Source of the DNA: Pseudomonadota bacterium
GTDB lineage: Bacteria; Pseudomonadota; Alphaproteobacteria; Rhizobiales; Beijerinckiaceae
NCBI GenBank assembly: GCA_028876585.1
Contig: JAGWRL010000278.1
Location: 1 to 5,563, forward strand
Reading direction: 5' to 3'
DNA length: 5,563 nucleotides
Of the stretch, positions 4,751 through 5,563 are shown piece after piece (the first letter of the stretch is position 1; each line of letters starts with the position of its first letter). Made by a program: the position numbers and the translations under genes. The notes beneath the pieces are model-generated. The model was not told the DNA's origin, did not search any database, and worked only from the letters and a program-made list of their open reading frames with translations.

Positions 4751-5563
4751 ATGCTTCGCTGGACGCGCTCGCCGCAATTCTTGAAACTGTTCGTCGGCCA
4801 GCACGTCGCCAACGGCCTCGGCGTGGCGGCGGGCGTGATGAGCGTCGCCGTGGTCGGCACGGCGGCGTTGGGGTTTTCCCACGGTTTTGGCGTCACGCTC
4901 GGCGCCATCGCCGCCAGCATCGGCGATTTCCCCGCGCCGTTGCGCGACAAGGCCAAGAGCATGAGCGTCGGCTTCGCGCTGGCGCTGGTGGCGGTCGCCG
5001 TCGCGCTGACCTGCGAGCGCTGGCTGCCGCTGGAGATCGTCGCCATCGGCGCGCTCTCCTTCGCCGCCGGCCTGATCAGCGGGTTCGGCCGCTGGGCGCT
5101 GGCGACCTCGATGCAGATTCTCATCGCCATGGTGCTGGCGCTCGGCCTGCCGCCGACCAGCCTGCGCGGCGAATTCGGCCTGCTGGCGCTGATGGCGGCG
5201 GGCGGCCTCGGCTATATCGCGATCTCGCTGGTCATCTCGCGGCTGATCGCGACCAGCGACCGGCGCATGATGACGAGCGAATCGTTGCGCGAATTGTCGA
5301 ACTACCTGTTCGCCTACGCCCGCTTCGCTGACGCCGACGCCGATCTCGCCGGCGTCTATGGCCGGGTGATCCGGCAGCAGGCCGCCTTCTCCGAGCAATT
5401 GCAGGCCGCGCGCGCGCTGCTGCTGGAGCGGGCGCGCGCGACGCCGGAGCGGGCGCGGCTCGCCGCCTCGATCGGCCTGATGCTCGATGCGCTCGATGCG
5501 CTGGTCGCGGCGCAATGCGATCTGCCCGATCTGCGCGGCCTGCCGGCGGCGGGGGAATGGATG
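4751..5563 (+). CDS. FUSC-family inner-membrane protein (YccS/aromatic acid exporter-like), 3' truncated by the window edge
   Basis: The frame from the ATG at 4751 is open for 271 codons to the last base. It begins MLRWTRSPQFLKLFVGQHVA, followed by hydrophobic segments at about 17-42, 46-58, 72-88, 94-111, 114-134 and 144-165, then a soluble, mostly helical part with SDRRMMTSESLRELSNYL (169-186), VIRQQAAFSEQLQAARALLL (206-225) and LDALDALVAAQCDLP (245-259). A block of about six N-terminal helices followed by a cytosolic helical domain is the pattern of the fusaric acid resistance/YccS group, proposed or shown to export aromatic acids and related compounds. A full protein would be expected to have a second membrane block beyond the window. 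The substrate is not predictable. It is divergent from the oxidoreductase, with 88 bp between the two start codons. Confidence 0.8.
   Translation, partial: MLRWTRSPQFLKLFVGQHVANGLGVAAGVMSVAVVGTAALGFSHGFGVTLGAIAASIGDFPAPLRDKAKSMSVGFALALVAVAVALTCERWLPLEIVAIGALSFAAGLISGFGRWALATSMQILIAMVLALGLPPTSLRGEFGLLALMAAGGLGYIAISLVISRLIATSDRRMMTSESLRELSNYLFAYARFADADADLAGVYGRVIRQQAAFSEQLQAARALLLERARATPERARLAASIGLMLDALDALVAAQCDLPDLRGLPAAGEWM

Noticed and set aside
4663..5130. Upstream extension of the oxidoreductase frame by 156 codons
   Set aside because: It is low-complexity sequence antisense to the FUSC gene; the Rossmann motif and a good ribosome binding site support the start at 4662.
4736..5515. Minus-strand open frame of 259 codons
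   Set aside because: It is antisense to the FUSC gene, and its Arg/Gln/Asp-rich low-complexity content is typical of a shadow frame.

Overview
The window is GC-rich DNA with coding habits typical of the Alphaproteobacteria. The gene set (MogA, DUF6165, a Gfo/Idh/MocA oxidoreductase, a FUSC-family membrane protein) fits Hyphomicrobiales. A methanotroph or methylotroph relative is possible, but I cannot fix the genus from sequence alone.

Layout. Bases 1-72 (minus) hold the first 24 codons of a DUF4102-type tyrosine recombinase that runs off the left edge. Bases 73-388 have no gene, but hold a good promoter for the integrase and three exact GGCCCCAA repeats at a 12-bp period just downstream of it. 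The likely reading is a mobile element extending to the left, with chromosome to the right. On the plus strand follow mog (389-913, molybdopterin adenylyltransferase) and a DUF6165 gene (970-1356). On the minus strand, read from right to left, lie a Gfo/Idh/MocA oxidoreductase (4662-3490), an Lgt-like seven-helix membrane protein (3459-2734) and a cysteine-rich radical SAM enzyme (2756-1350). The last two overlap by 23 bp. The radical SAM gene meets the DUF6165 gene tail to tail with a 7-bp overlap. At the right edge a FUSC-family membrane protein (4751 onward, plus) is divergent from the oxidoreductase and is cut by the window end.

The most interesting part is the overlapping gene pair at 1350-3459. 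The radical SAM protein has the architecture of the archaeal MJ0619/tetraether lipid synthase (Tes) family: an N-terminal CxxC, a CPYDCGLC motif, a CX3CX2C radical SAM motif and a C-terminal Cys-rich segment. Its partner is a divergent prolipoprotein diacylglyceryl transferase homologue that appears to have lost residues known to matter in E. coli Lgt. Together they suggest an unassigned bacterial lipid or lipoprotein modification system. That function is inference; the family assignments and the gene overlap can be read from the sequence.
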